Positions 1 through 9,690 of a stretch of 64,000 nt of DNA are shown here, one piece after another. The stretch is from positions 744,001-808,000 of the forward strand of contig QCXZ01000137.1 of NCBI GenBank assembly GCA_025024175.1. Direction: 5' to 3'. Each line of letters opens with the position of its first letter. The stretch's first letter is position 1. Both the position numbers and the translations under genes were made by a program. Origin of the DNA: Rhyzopertha dominica (Eukaryota > Arthropoda > Insecta > Coleoptera > Bostrichidae). The notes under the pieces are model-generated. The model saw only the letters and a program-made list of their open reading frames with translations. It ran no database searches and had not been told where the DNA came from.

Positions 1-142
1 ATTTTAGAGAGACAATTATTACTTGTACATATAATAACAATACTTAAGAATATTAAATTGAGAAAGAACTAACATAAAAGGTTCTCCATTCATTTGAAAT
101 TAAAGGTTGTTTTCAATCAAAAAATGATTTAAATCAGAGTAA

Positions 143-676
143 GATGATAGGACGAGAGTGCATGCTTTCAGCGTCCATAATATAAGATAATATTTTCTCG
201 GAAAGAACACTGTCTCTTGAAAACGCTGACAAAAAGTTATTAGTCTGACGTTTCGATTACACCTGAAATAAATGTCAAAGACTAAGACAAAATTTTGTTT
301 GAACTTGTGTCAAGCAAATTTTGAGGAAACTTTCTCAGCAAAATGCATGATTATGCTGTGCTGTCTGCACCGCAACCAACTGCAGATAGATCTATATCGC
401 TGTCATTGCAGCTCATCAGTGCAGTTTAGGTCTGGTGCAGACAGCACGGCATAGAACTGGTTTTGCCTATATACTAAATGATTGGTATGATGGAAGTAAG
501 AAATTAGATGGCAATGCCATCTGTCAGCATTACACTGACATGATGACAAAGCCACCTAGCCGCCATAATGGGATCTACTTCATAAAGGAAGTGACTTCTA
601 GCCTGACAAATTGAGATGCACCTGCATACTTCAATTTGTCAGCGTTTTCAAGAAAATATTATCTTATAAGATGATA
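143..676. repeat. Foldback/MITE-like element F, copy 1
   Basis: The left arm (about 181-231) contains ATAAGATAATATTTTCT followed by CTTGAAAACGCTGAC. Its reverse complement returns at about 638-667. The left arm carries an extra stretch of about 18 nt. The outer left flank, with TTTCAGCGTCCATAA at about 166-180, recurs in the second copy near 18.1-18.27 kb, which confirms a dispersed family. No coding sequence is visible. The interior holds the unrelated small repeat at 347-458, so this copy is probably a composite. The outer limits are approximate. Confidence 0.6.
347..458 (-). repeat. Short repeat G, copy 1 (about 110 bp, inverted ends)
   Basis: The ends are inverted repeats: TGCTGTGCTGTCTGCACC at about 353-370 against GGTGCAGACAGCACGGCA at about 433-450. 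The reverse complement aligns along most of its length with 20420-20523. The two are therefore dispersed copies of one small non-coding element in opposite orientation. It could be a tiny MITE; a structured-RNA-derived repeat is not excluded. Confidence 0.55.
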
Positions 677-1720
677 TAAGAGTTCAATAATAAAGGAAAA
701 AATATTGAAATGGTTTACTGGGGCAGCAAGAGAAGAAATGATGACCATTATAGGTGTTTGGAGAAGCAAAAATCATTTATTGTCCATGATAAGTATCGAA
801 AAGGTTAATCACACAAAGGAGTCAAATATTTCCAGGGCTGAAAGTGAAATAAATAAACCGGCCCGTGTGACAAGAACTATGGAAGCATCTAGATAAGAGA
901 GCACTATAGAAAAAGAGTATACACTTTGACCAAATGACTAATAACTGAAATTAATGTTTGTAGGTATCGGGTCAAACGAAAATAGCTAAACCACGACGGT
1001 GCTACGAAACTCTGCAGCAACTATTTGAATTGGCGATACGTTCAATAGCCGTAATTCACGTTTATGTAGCCTTCCTCTGCACACACCAGTCTTTTTTATA
1101 CAATGCGAGCCGTGTAATCCACACCGCTCAAATTACATAAGTGAGGGTAGGAACTAGATTTCGTGCCATGAAGAGATTTCAGCGCAAATGTTCAGGCGAT
1201 CTATACAATCTGTTAAAAAGGTCGTTGCAATGCCAACGAGATATGAGCGAGTAACTGATCCGTAAAATAGAGCTTTGTTTGTCAAAGGAACAATGATAAT
1301 TATAGTGGATGGTTATAATGGGCACAGAAGTGAGGGTATCAGTTTCGCATTGAATTGAATACGTGATTCCGGCCCTTGAAAGCAAGGAATGGTGATCAAT
1401 CTTTACGCAGAGTCGAGTAAAAAAAGTTTAAATTCACTCAAAGCTTAAGATTGTGTTAATTAAATTTAATGCAGCTTACAAGAAGAATAAAAGAAATACA
1501 AATGATAGAAACCGGACTGTTTAAAGTTTAAATTTCCATAATTTAAAGCGATAATTTTAAGAGTTTTGAGCTAACCAGGATACTATAGCCGTGTTCTTGT
1601 GTTTCTATAGAAATATCAAAGTATGAAATAGGTGTTAATGCTAATATTATTGATAATTCTAAATAAAATTTTATAAATATTAAATTATAAAGCGTGGTAT
1701 TACGAATTTTAATCCAGTAG
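677..1720. other. Intergenic, no gene recognised
   Basis: Short open frames occur on both strands but none shows a recognisable domain or codon bias. The final 40 bases (about 1684-1720) resemble 14610-14650 and may be the worn end of a Tc1-type element next to element A. Confidence 0.5.
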
Positions 1721-1722
1721 TA

Positions 1723-2996
1723 TACAGGATATTTCACGGATGATAATGACCCTGACGAAATCAAAAATGCAACCCAAAATACATTCTCATAGGCAATGTG
1801 GTTATTTTACATAATGGTATTATTTCAAAAATAAATTGGGAATCCATGTCACTGTATTTATTAAAAGTCAAAATATATTCAAATGATGAAAAAACAGATA
1901 TGATTTTGATTTATGGCGAATGCAAGAAAAATGCGTCCGCTGCTGCCCGTTTATATAGACAACGTTTTCCAAATAAAAGAGCTCATGTAGATACAATTTT
2001 CAAGAGACTTGAATTAATTTTAAGGACAAATTGGCCACCACTGAAAAAGTCAAGAGAAAGAACAGCAACAGACCGTGACAATGAAATTAGGGTATTGGAA
2101 ATGATCGAGGAAAATCTTCATATTAGTCAAAGGGTAGTCTCAAGAGCAACCGGTATTAGTCTGTCTTCAGTACACCAAATAATTAGAGGCAATCAATTTC
2201 ATCCGTATCAACATTTGCTTCTCAGATGAAGCAAGATTTTCTAATAATGGTGGAGTTAACAAACATAACATGCATTATTATGCGCAAGAAAATCCACGTT
2301 GGATTCGAGGACATTTTCAAACTATCTACTCGACGAATGTCTAGTGCGGAATATTGGGGAATCAAATTGTTGGGCCTTATTTTTTTCGCGATAGTTTAAA
2401 CGGCAATACTTATCTAAATTTTTTAAGAAATATTTTACCGGTACTTCTCCAAAATGTAAATTTACAAGTAAGACAAGATCTATGGTTCCAACAAGATGGG
2501 GCACCTGCGCGTTATCATAGAATAGTGCGAAATCATCTTGATTTGGTTTTGCCTAACCGATGGATATAAAGAGGTTCAATTAATCCTTGACCATCGAGAA
2601 GCTCGGACCTTACTCCTTTGGATTTTTTTTCTGTGGGGGATGGTATAAGAGCAAGTAAACCAAACACCAATTGAAGTGTAGAACAGTTAGAAAATAAAAT
2701 ACGTGATGCATGTAGATCCATCACTCCAGAAATGTTAATGCATGTTAAAAGATCGTTTTGGGCACAAATTCAAGCTTGTGAAAACAGCAGAGCACAAAAA
2801 TAAAATTTGTTCTACAATAATATCGAATTTAATTAAAGTAAATGATTGAAGTTTACCTCAAAATTTACGAATTTATACAGCTCTCTACGTTTTATATTTT
2901 TTAAGACGAACAATTATCAATGTTACCTCTGCAAATGTATTTTGGGTTGCATTTTTAATTTCGTCAGGGTCATTATCATTCGTGAAACATCCTGTA
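1723..2996 (+). mobile_element. Tc1/mariner-type element A (DD41D-like lineage), decayed
   Basis: The terminal inverted repeats are about 65 bp. The left one starts TACAGGATATTTCACGGATG at 1723 and the right one is its near-perfect complement ending CATCCTGTA at 2996. TA dinucleotides flank both ends (1721-1722 and 2997-2998), as expected for the TA target duplication of the IS630-Tc1-mariner superfamily. The interior carries a broken transposase on the + strand. At about 1.27 kb it has the usual size for a one-gene element. Its TIRs are much shorter than those of family L. Confidence 0.88.
1846..2803 (+). pseudogene. Transposase of element A (helix-turn-helix plus DDE), broken
   Basis: The first frame (to 2229) encodes an N-terminal helix-turn-helix of the kind found in many insect transposases (YSNDEKTDMILIYGE..., then SLSSVHQII). 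It ends just after the linker HPYQH. The catalytic half follows in shifted frames: a CFSDEARF-like stretch at about 2214-2240, GNQIVGPYFF at about 2356-2390, WFQQDGAPARYH at about 2483-2518, and SSDLTPLDF at about 2610. The first two catalytic aspartates (FSDE, QQDGA) and the third (LTPLD) are recognisable, but a deletion after HPYQH, several stops and frameshifts make it non-functional. It is a relative of the family L, B and C transposases rather than a copy of them. The start is uncertain; I used an ATG in the HTH frame. Confidence 0.8.
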
Positions 2997-2998
2997 TA

Positions 2999-3998
2999 AG
3001 AAGGCTTTATAACCCATGAAAAACCGCTGGCTGGATGTCGTCATAAAAGTTTCTTGTTTTTCACGTGGGAAGATAGTAAAAGAAAACAGATAGACCATCA
3101 ACTATTTGTATTAGGAATTGATTAACTTTCACCATTAAAAAATATGGACTTGATACATCACCCCGATTTGATCCTCGAGCAACGTATCAAACTTAAACGT
3201 CGTCCCCAAAGCTAATGGCAATATCTCTTCCCTCCTCGGCTCACGCTATATACACTGCAGAAAATTAGCTAGTGCGCCTCAGGCATCAAACCCTTTAAAT
3301 TTCCCAGTAACTCGACTACACAATCCCGCATAAACTCATTAACGAGAGCTTGGTGTAGCAGAAATAAATGAATGGTAATCGAATTTGCGTTTCAATCTTT
3401 GAGGTTGCCCTTAATTCGATACAATTCCCGGCTTAGATTGCCGGGCACAGAAGACGACGGGGCTACCAAAACTCATATACTCGACTAATTTGCCATCGGA
3501 ATGAGCGCCCCGGGGTCGACTAACGAGAACACTGGCTGATGCTAACCGAATTTGTTTAGAGAATAGCGTGTTAACATGGGACGAGATCAAAGACTCGTGA
3601 CGTCGTTCTACACGCGAGTTTTCACGTGAAAATGCGCTGTGTACAGGGTGTTCAGGATTTGGGTATTTTCCGGGGCAATAATAAAGAGATGGGGAAACCG
3701 GGTCGAACTTTTGAGCATACTTCATTAGTCAATTCGTTTTTATACAGAATTTTACATTGATTTTTGAAAATTTAGATAACAAGAAGTTGTACATATGTTT
3801 CTGAGATATGACACATAATCATGTTTTTTAAATAGCAGTCAAGGTTTGACAAATTTTGATTTGCTATTTTTCAAGCTTTCTCTTTATGTTTATTTTTCGG
3901 CGAAACAAGATGACTGTATTCATCATTGAATATTTCGATCACAAGGAATTCAGGCTAAATGATTGTGACTAAAGAAAAAAAAATTATACATTCTACAC
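2999..3998. other. Intergenic; possible worn transposon end
   Basis: No gene is recognised. A phrase resembling a Tc1/mariner terminus (GTACAGGGTGTTCAGG) lies at about 3640-3655. It is followed by AT-rich sequence and a short ATG frame near 3910, which could be the 5' leftover of another transposon. No matching right end was found, so this is only a suggestion. The open frame on the minus strand at 3411-3725 has no recognisable content. Confidence 0.35.
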
Positions 3999-4147
3999 TA
4001 GAGACCATAACTATAGCCCCACCTTAAATTATCAGTTTTTTCTTGGCTAAATGCAAACGTAAGAAGGATTAAAAAAGAAAAATAATAGGAACTGGACTAT
4101 TTAAAGTTTTTGTTAACTGTCACTGTCTTGTAACAATTTTGTTAAAA

Positions 4148-4722
4148 ATGCCTCGTGGAAGGTATATGAGTGACATGAAAAAGGTAAAATCTTGGCTTTT
4201 TCGTTAAGTTGTCGCCAATTATTTGCGATCATGAAACAGCCCGTTTGGAATTTGCTCGTGAGAATATATGAGTCGAAGTTGGGAAAATGTAAACCAAATC
4301 TTTATAATTAAACCTCGGATTAAACTATGCTATTAAAAAAATTGATTATCTTTTTTGATGAAAAAAAAATCGTGATATTCCAGATGGTTTCAATTGTTAT
4401 TGGCTAGATTTGAGGAGAGAAACTGAGTATCTTTAAAACAAAACTTACGAGGTTGTATGTTAATGGTATGGGGTGCCTTTCCAAAAGCAGCCGTTTTAAC
4501 ATTGGTTTACCCGTCAACACGAATGAACAGTCGAGAGTATATTCAAGTTCTTGAAACAAATTTAATGCCTTTTTTAAATAACAATTACGAACGAGATTTC
4601 AATTTCCAACAAGATAATGCAAGGATTCATGTCAGTAGAGAGTCGATGAAAATGTCGAATTGCTAGAGTGCCCCTCTAGTTCACCTGATATGACCGCATT
4701 GAAAACCTTTGGGGTATCTTTG
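4148..4722 (+). pseudogene. Tc1-like transposase relic (DD-E type)
   Basis: This is a decayed transposase. Its start reads PRGRYMSDM-like, near 4148. The best preserved part is 4457-4666, with VWGAFPKAAV, then SREYIQVLE, and the second catalytic aspartate in FNFQQDNARIHVS. After a frameshift, SPDMTAIENLWG-like codons (about 4681-4715) place a glutamate as the third catalytic residue, the DD-E pattern of Tc1 rather than mariner. The middle of the protein, including the first aspartate, is reduced to fragments. Sequence resembling inverted ends (ACCATAAC motifs near 4005 and 4853) may be its termini but is too degraded to be sure. Confidence 0.7.
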
Positions 4723-4867
4723 TTCAATTCTTTTACCCTTCTTGTTAGTTACATTAATTTACAATTCAAATAAAAAAACATAAAATTCTTTTAAAAATAG
4801 TTCGTCGTAACTATCTCACTGACAGTTGATAGACTATTTTTGTTGCTAGACTGTTATGGTCCTTAAA

Positions 4868-5325
4868 TACAGGGTAATTTTTTGAAAACTTCACACCTTA
4901 AGTAACTTTAAATAGAGGAAAAATTTAAAATTTTGCAAAAACAGGTAAACTTTTGTTTGCAGGGGGACAACTTTTGAGATAAGTTTTTATTGGATAGCGC
5001 TTACCCTATTAGCGGGGTAGATACCCCTTCAAAAATTTTAAATGAAACTACCCATCTTACGATACATCATTTAAAAGCTTATTACACAAGGAGTCTTGCC
5101 ATGTAATTAGTTTTACTATTTTTTACCCATTGACGGGGTAGTGGGTCAAAAAGTGCATTGTAGCAAGTGGCTTATAAAATGGAATATTTTGGACTTGTTT
5201 TAACAAAATTTATTGTCTTGCAGTTACAATAAAAATTGTCCTTACTTAAGCCTAAAAAAACTTGTTAAAAAATAATTGTTACACCTAAACAAAATGCCAA
5301 AAATACTTAAAATTTTCTTTCGACA
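4868..5325 (+). repeat. Left terminal inverted repeat of family L copy 1
   Basis: The left inverted repeat of about 450 bp can be aligned by eye to the reverse complement of about 6690-7173. Many blocks are shared, among them CAGGTAAACTTTTGTTTGCA, GGATAGCGCTTACC, and the ATGTAATTAGTTTTAC / GACGGGGTA block. The inner boundary is approximate. Confidence 0.75.
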
Positions 5326-5498
5326 TTGCTTGATATTGCAACTCGACAGTTTATACTGAATTGGCTAAATAATTATCTACTTCGTGTTTCCAATTTTTTG
5401 TTTTAAATTTTGTGGCTACTTTTTTGGCACGACCATCTTTTTGTTCACATTCCTTTTTATAAATCGCGTGAACTTTTAAAGTGAGAGTCCAAGTGATA

Positions 5499-6587
5499 AT
5501 GGTTTATTCAACTGCCGAAAGGGTAGAAATAATTTTTATTTACGGTGCTGAGCATAGCTGTGCTCGTGCGTCAGCAAGGGTGTTTAACGAACGGCACCCC
5601 GATAAAAATGTTAACGCTAGATACATTCTCGATCTCGTGCAGAAATTTCAAGACACTGGATCTGTAGTAAACAAAAAAAAAGGGCAGGGGAATAGAGTCG
5701 TTGATGAAATGGCCCAACTTGAAGTACTTGGTCATTTTGCAATGGATCCAACTAGCTCTTTGCGTAACATTTCTACAGCCACTGGACTTTCTTATTCATC
5801 TGTAAGGAAAGTTACAAAACTGCACAAATTCCATCCCTATAAGATGAAAACTCTCCAGGAACTCGGCGAAGATGACTTCGATAGAAGACTGCAATTTTGC
5901 GAAATTATGACAGAAAAGATTGTAGTAAATCCAAATCTAATAAAAAATATCTGCTTCAGTGATGAATGCAATTTTTTTTTGAACGGCTCTGTAAATAAAC
6001 ATAATGTCAGGTACTGGAGTGACGAAAATCCTTATATTTTTCGAGAAGGTCATGCACAAGTTCCTCAGAAGCTGAACGTCTGGGCTGGAATACCTGGCAA
6101 CGCAATTGTAGGTCCAATTTTCATTGATGGGACGCTAAATGGGGGAATGTATTTAGAATTACTTGATAACGTTATTGATCCTTTAATCACAGAGCAATTA
6201 GAAAACCAACGTGACCCTGAAGGAAATACAGTGTTGGATGAATACGAATTGTTTTACCAACATGATGGAGCCCTACCGCATTACGCCATTAATGTGCGAA
6301 ATTGGTTAAATCATAGATTTCCTCTTCACTGGATTGGTAGGCGTGGAACAATTGAATGGCCGCCACGATCACCCGATTTGACTACTTTAGATTTCTTTCT
6401 ATGGGGTCATTTAAAATCTGTGGTTTACAAAACACAACCTACTAGCCTGGACGATCTGCGAGAAAGAATTATTAACGAGTGCAGGAGGATTCCACCTGAA
6501 ACTTTCCGAAAAGTGCAGCAGGAGTTCGAGAACCATCTGTATTATTGTATGGAAAGAGGTGGTGCACATTTTGAGAATGTATTGTAA
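5499..6587 (+). CDS. Transposase of family L copy 1 (DD41D), uninterrupted frame
   Basis: This cut-and-paste transposase has 362 residues from the first ATG; an in-frame GTG lies six codons upstream but ATG is the expected eukaryotic start. An N-terminal helix-turn-helix (residues about 4-55) and a second one (about 86-106, with SLRNISTATGLSYSSVRKV) would bind the inverted repeats. The DDE domain has aspartates at residues 155 (CFSDE), 256 (YQHDGA) and 298 (TTLDFFLWG). The last two are separated by 41 residues, a spacing known from the DD41D group of the Tc1/mariner superfamily. HWIGRRG and the terminal GGAHFENVL are shared with the other copies. Relative to them it gains one codon in the KKKGQGN linker and has ALPHYA where copy 2 has APPYYA. 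No stop or frameshift is seen; activity is not proven. Confidence 0.92.
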   Translation: MVYSTAERVEIIFIYGAEHSCARASARVFNERHPDKNVNARYILDLVQKFQDTGSVVNKKKGQGNRVVDEMAQLEVLGHFAMDPTSSLRNISTATGLSYSSVRKVTKLHKFHPYKMKTLQELGEDDFDRRLQFCEIMTEKIVVNPNLIKNICFSDECNFFLNGSVNKHNVRYWSDENPYIFREGHAQVPQKLNVWAGIPGNAIVGPIFIDGTLNGGMYLELLDNVIDPLITEQLENQRDPEGNTVLDEYELFYQHDGALPHYAINVRNWLNHRFPLHWIGRRGTIEWPPRSPDLTTLDFFLWGHLKSVVYKTQPTSLDDLRERIINECRRIPPETFRKVQQEFENHLYYCMERGGAHFENVL

Positions 6588-6689
6588 GGTTTGAATTTCT
6601 ATGGTTTTGTTCACACTGTTTTTGGAGTTACAAATAAATAATTTTTCTTTTTCGTGTACATGGACTTTCTAAAAAATTACATGATAAAT

Positions 6690-7173
6690 ACTTTAATGTT
6701 AATAATAATGTTAAAAGAAAATTTTCAGTATTCTGGGAGTTTTTCTTAAGTGTTATATTTTTTACAAGTTGTTTGTTTAAATTTTGGGTTCTCGTAAGGA
6801 CAAATTTTATTTCCGCTCTAAGATAAAATACATTTTGTTGAAAAGAGTCCAAAATATTCAATTTAATAAGCAACCTGTTTCGTAGGCACTATTAATCTAT
6901 TACCCCGTCAATAAGTTAAACGTTGTAAAACTAATTACATGGCCAGACTCTTTGTGAAATAAGCTTTCAAATGATGTATCACAAGATGGATAGTTCCATT
7001 TAAAATTTTTAAAGGGGTGTCTACCCTGCTCAGAGAGTAAGCGCTATCCATTAAAAACTTATCTCAAAAGTTGTCCCCCTGCAAACAAAAGTTTACCTGT
7101 TTTTGCAAATTTTTAAATTTTTGCTATATTTAAAGTTATTTAAGGTGTGAAGTTTTCAAAAAATCATCCTGTA
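6690..7173 (-). repeat. Right terminal inverted repeat of family L copy 1
   Basis: This is the inverted partner of 4868-5325. The same region is present, nearly identical, at 55460-55945 in copy 3 and at 50388-50870 (opposite orientation) in copy 2. The 3' untranslated part of the transposase gene, with AATAAA-like sequence near 6636, runs into it. Confidence 0.75.
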
Positions 7174-7175
7174 TA

Positions 7176-8284
7176 TGAAACCACCCAAACATTCACTATA
7201 TCTTAAAACTACGATCATATTTTCTTCGCTGTAAATTCTATTTTATTATATTTTGCGGCATTTCTAAATGCAGGTGTTTTATTAAATTGGTCACCAAACT
7301 GTACATCACAATAGTATTCTAACGAATATTTTTCATTTCTACGATATACTTGGACTGTTTGTAGGTCAGGAAGTAGAAAATTAATGTGAGATACAATAAA
7401 TTGAACGCAACACTAATCAAACATGAATTTGCACAATATTAAAAACTATTAAATATTTTGGCCTACAGCTTGGAAACCATAACTGTGTATCTTTTAAGTG
7501 CACGAACTGTTTAGTTTATTATACTATTAGGTTTAATTTTTTTACACAAAGCCACATATAACAATCACAGATTGCTATATCTGGCGAAGTAACCGGGCGA
7601 TCGAACGATCCATCCACTTAAAAACTGCGTATTTAAAGCATTACCAGCTTCTGTAATACACTAAAGCAACGAATCGTCGTCTTACTGGTTATTATTAGAA
7701 AGCTAATGTCAGGAACACAGCAAAACAGACTCATTTAATTTCTAGCTGCGGGCATTGAGCCGTACGGGGCCCCAAACTAGAACATTTAGTATTCAAACGC
7801 GTTAGATGGTATCACATGACTGGTGCACCGCCCTAATTGTCGTGTATCGATGCAGCTCTTTCTGTTAGCCCTGCCGTACACCATGGAAACAAACGCAACA
7901 TTTTCATTATTCAACATGGCCGCCTTTGTTGGATGTTTTTTGCACCGCCACGCCCATTGAAATGATACCGACACAGATAACAACAACTGTGTGCCGAGCA
8001 CATGTCGCACGAGTATTATAATATAAATTGCTAGGGTGTGTACGATGGATATACGCCGGACAATAAATAACCGGCATGCAAATCTGCGGTCTAGATTGTC
8101 GAATGATAGTTCCGAGGGAAAATATCACGCCCGAAAATAAAAAATCCCTGTCAGCGGAATAAAAATATAATGAAAAATATTCGGCCTCTTTTAGTATTAT
8201 TTGTGTGACAAAATGAGGTGATATAACTGCTAAACATTCTTTTAAGCTAAAGAAATGCAACACATTCAAAGCTGATAGGCTACA
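7176..8284. other. Intergenic; high-complexity island at about 7560-8110
   Basis: No gene is recognised. Base composition changes at about 7560-8110 to a mixed, non-repetitive sequence with many CG dinucleotides, unlike the AT-rich flanks. It could be a conserved regulatory region, but this cannot be judged from one genome. Confidence 0.35.
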
Positions 8285-8411
8285 GTGTCTTCTTCTTTGT
8301 CTCTAGACGTTTCACCTAGTACTGTGGTAGGCATCTTCAATGGTGTATTTATGACCGTGAACGTAGACGTCTTGGTGAAACGTCTGGAGGCAGAAGAAGA
8401 AGAAGACAAAC
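8285..8411. repeat. Palindromic element with GAAACG...AAGAAG arms
   Basis: The left arm (about 8288-8316) reads on the minus strand as GGTGAAACGTCTAGAGACAA followed by AGAAGAAGAC. The right arm (about 8374-8408) reads on the plus strand as GGTGAAACGTCTGGAGGCAG followed by AAGAAGAAGAAGAC. About 57 bases lie between. A related phrase on the + strand occurs near 31600-31640. The sequence style is like non-coding ends of Penelope-type retroelements, an inference only. Confidence 0.55.
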
Positions 8412-9539
8412 TGAACTATCACTTATTGAGATATCTTCAATTTGTAATATACTGTTTAATAGGTCACTCACAAAAATCAAGTCATAACTCAAACTAACTC
8501 TACTCAAGAAATCATTTCCTTCACAAGAAATATTAGATTGAATTGTATCGTAGCTTATAATGATTTAAGTCCTATAATTAAAAGTTAAGTATATGAGGGC
8601 ATATTGAATGTATCTAGCAGAAATTGACATTTCTGGTAAGGTCACATAAACTTACATTTACCTTTTCAATCACTCAGTTGTATCTTATATTTAGCCCCTC
8701 AACATATTCCTAAGTTATATCAGGAGACCACAATTACAGAGCAATTTATTTTATTTGTGAAAACATTACTTAACGGGGTAAACTACACAAGATTGCTCTT
8801 GAGTATAATTCGAATCGTTTACCTGTTGATGAGGTTGAAGATCGCCCAAAAGATAGTTCACTGCTTTACTGTTCTAGATGATGATTGTGGTAGCCCGCTG
8901 GTTTGCCAATAATACACGTTTAGCGTTTACACCAACATATTTATCGCCCGACACCGCACATCACTCCATCACCAAAGTCAGATAACAACTGAACTCTTAC
9001 AACTAAGATTCGTACAAATAATTGTTATGTCGTATATTATTCAATCACCCCGGCGCGTAGGTAGGTGAATCAGCGCATAATACCCAATAAAAATTCGAGT
9101 TATATCAACACTTAAAGATACACGTATTCTAAACTGTTACGAGATACACTATTTTATGTTATGTTTCCAGTAAAAATTATATTGTGTAAGGAGTACTCAA
9201 TAATGAAGTATAAGACTACCTATAAGATAATATTTTAAAATATGATGATACGTGAAATGGGCGAGCACTATAGCTGGCCCACACAAACATATTTGTTAAG
9301 AGTCTACAATAGCTTATTTTTTTTATAGTTGTAGAATAGTGGTTTAAATTGGAAAGTTCCTTAAATTCTCGAGAAGAAGCTAAAGAGGATAGTAAAAAAC
9401 AGTTGAGCATCAACTAGCTGAGATACTAACTACAACTTTGTTATTTTCAATGGAATGACTCCATTCAAATGATTGAGCACACATAAAATTAGACAAAAAA
9501 TACTGAGGTACCACTAGCCCACAGACATTTGTTTTTGAA
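8412..9539. other. Intergenic, nothing recognised
   Basis: AT-rich sequence without recognisable coding signal. A single ATAAGATAATATTTT motif at about 9222-9236 matches the arm of element F and may be a solo end. Confidence 0.45.
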
Positions 9540-9559
9540 ATATTTTATGAGGAAAAATA

Positions 9560-9690
9560 CCGTCAAGCGAAGCATAGAAAATCCGCGGAAAATCACACAG
9601 GTCAATCAGCAGCAATAGTGTGGTGTAGAACTTTAGGCAATAAAATTATTGGCCCGGATTTTTACGGGAAGAGTTTTTGGGCTAATGTAC
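9560..9690 (+). pseudogene. Transposase fragment (family L/A/C type)
   Basis: One short stretch translates as VWCRTLGNKIIGPDFYGKSF. This is the segment between the first and second catalytic aspartates in this transposase group (compare GNQIVGPYFF in element A and GNAIVGPIFI in family L). No flanking catalytic residues or inverted repeats could be found, so this is an isolated remnant. Confidence 0.6.

Larger units (their letters stand above)
4868..7173 (+). mobile_element. Family L copy 1: long-TIR Tc1/mariner element, apparently complete
   Basis: The element starts TACAGGGTAATTTTTTGAAA and ends with the complementary TTTTCAAAAAATCATCCTGTA; TA follows the right end. Its inverted repeats extend far inward, roughly 450 bp on each side. 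The outer parts share landmarks such as GGGGGACAACTTTTGAGATA and GACGGGGTA in inverted order. One transposase gene lies between them on the + strand. Two further copies of the same layout occur at 50388-52668 and 53725-55945. Size is about 2.3 kb, most of the excess over a typical mariner being TIR. Confidence 0.93.

Noticed and set aside
5481..5498. GTG start six codons upstream of the family L transposase ATG
   Set aside because: Non-ATG start is not expected here, and copy 3 has a different, shorter sequence upstream of the ATG while the protein from MVYS onward is conserved.
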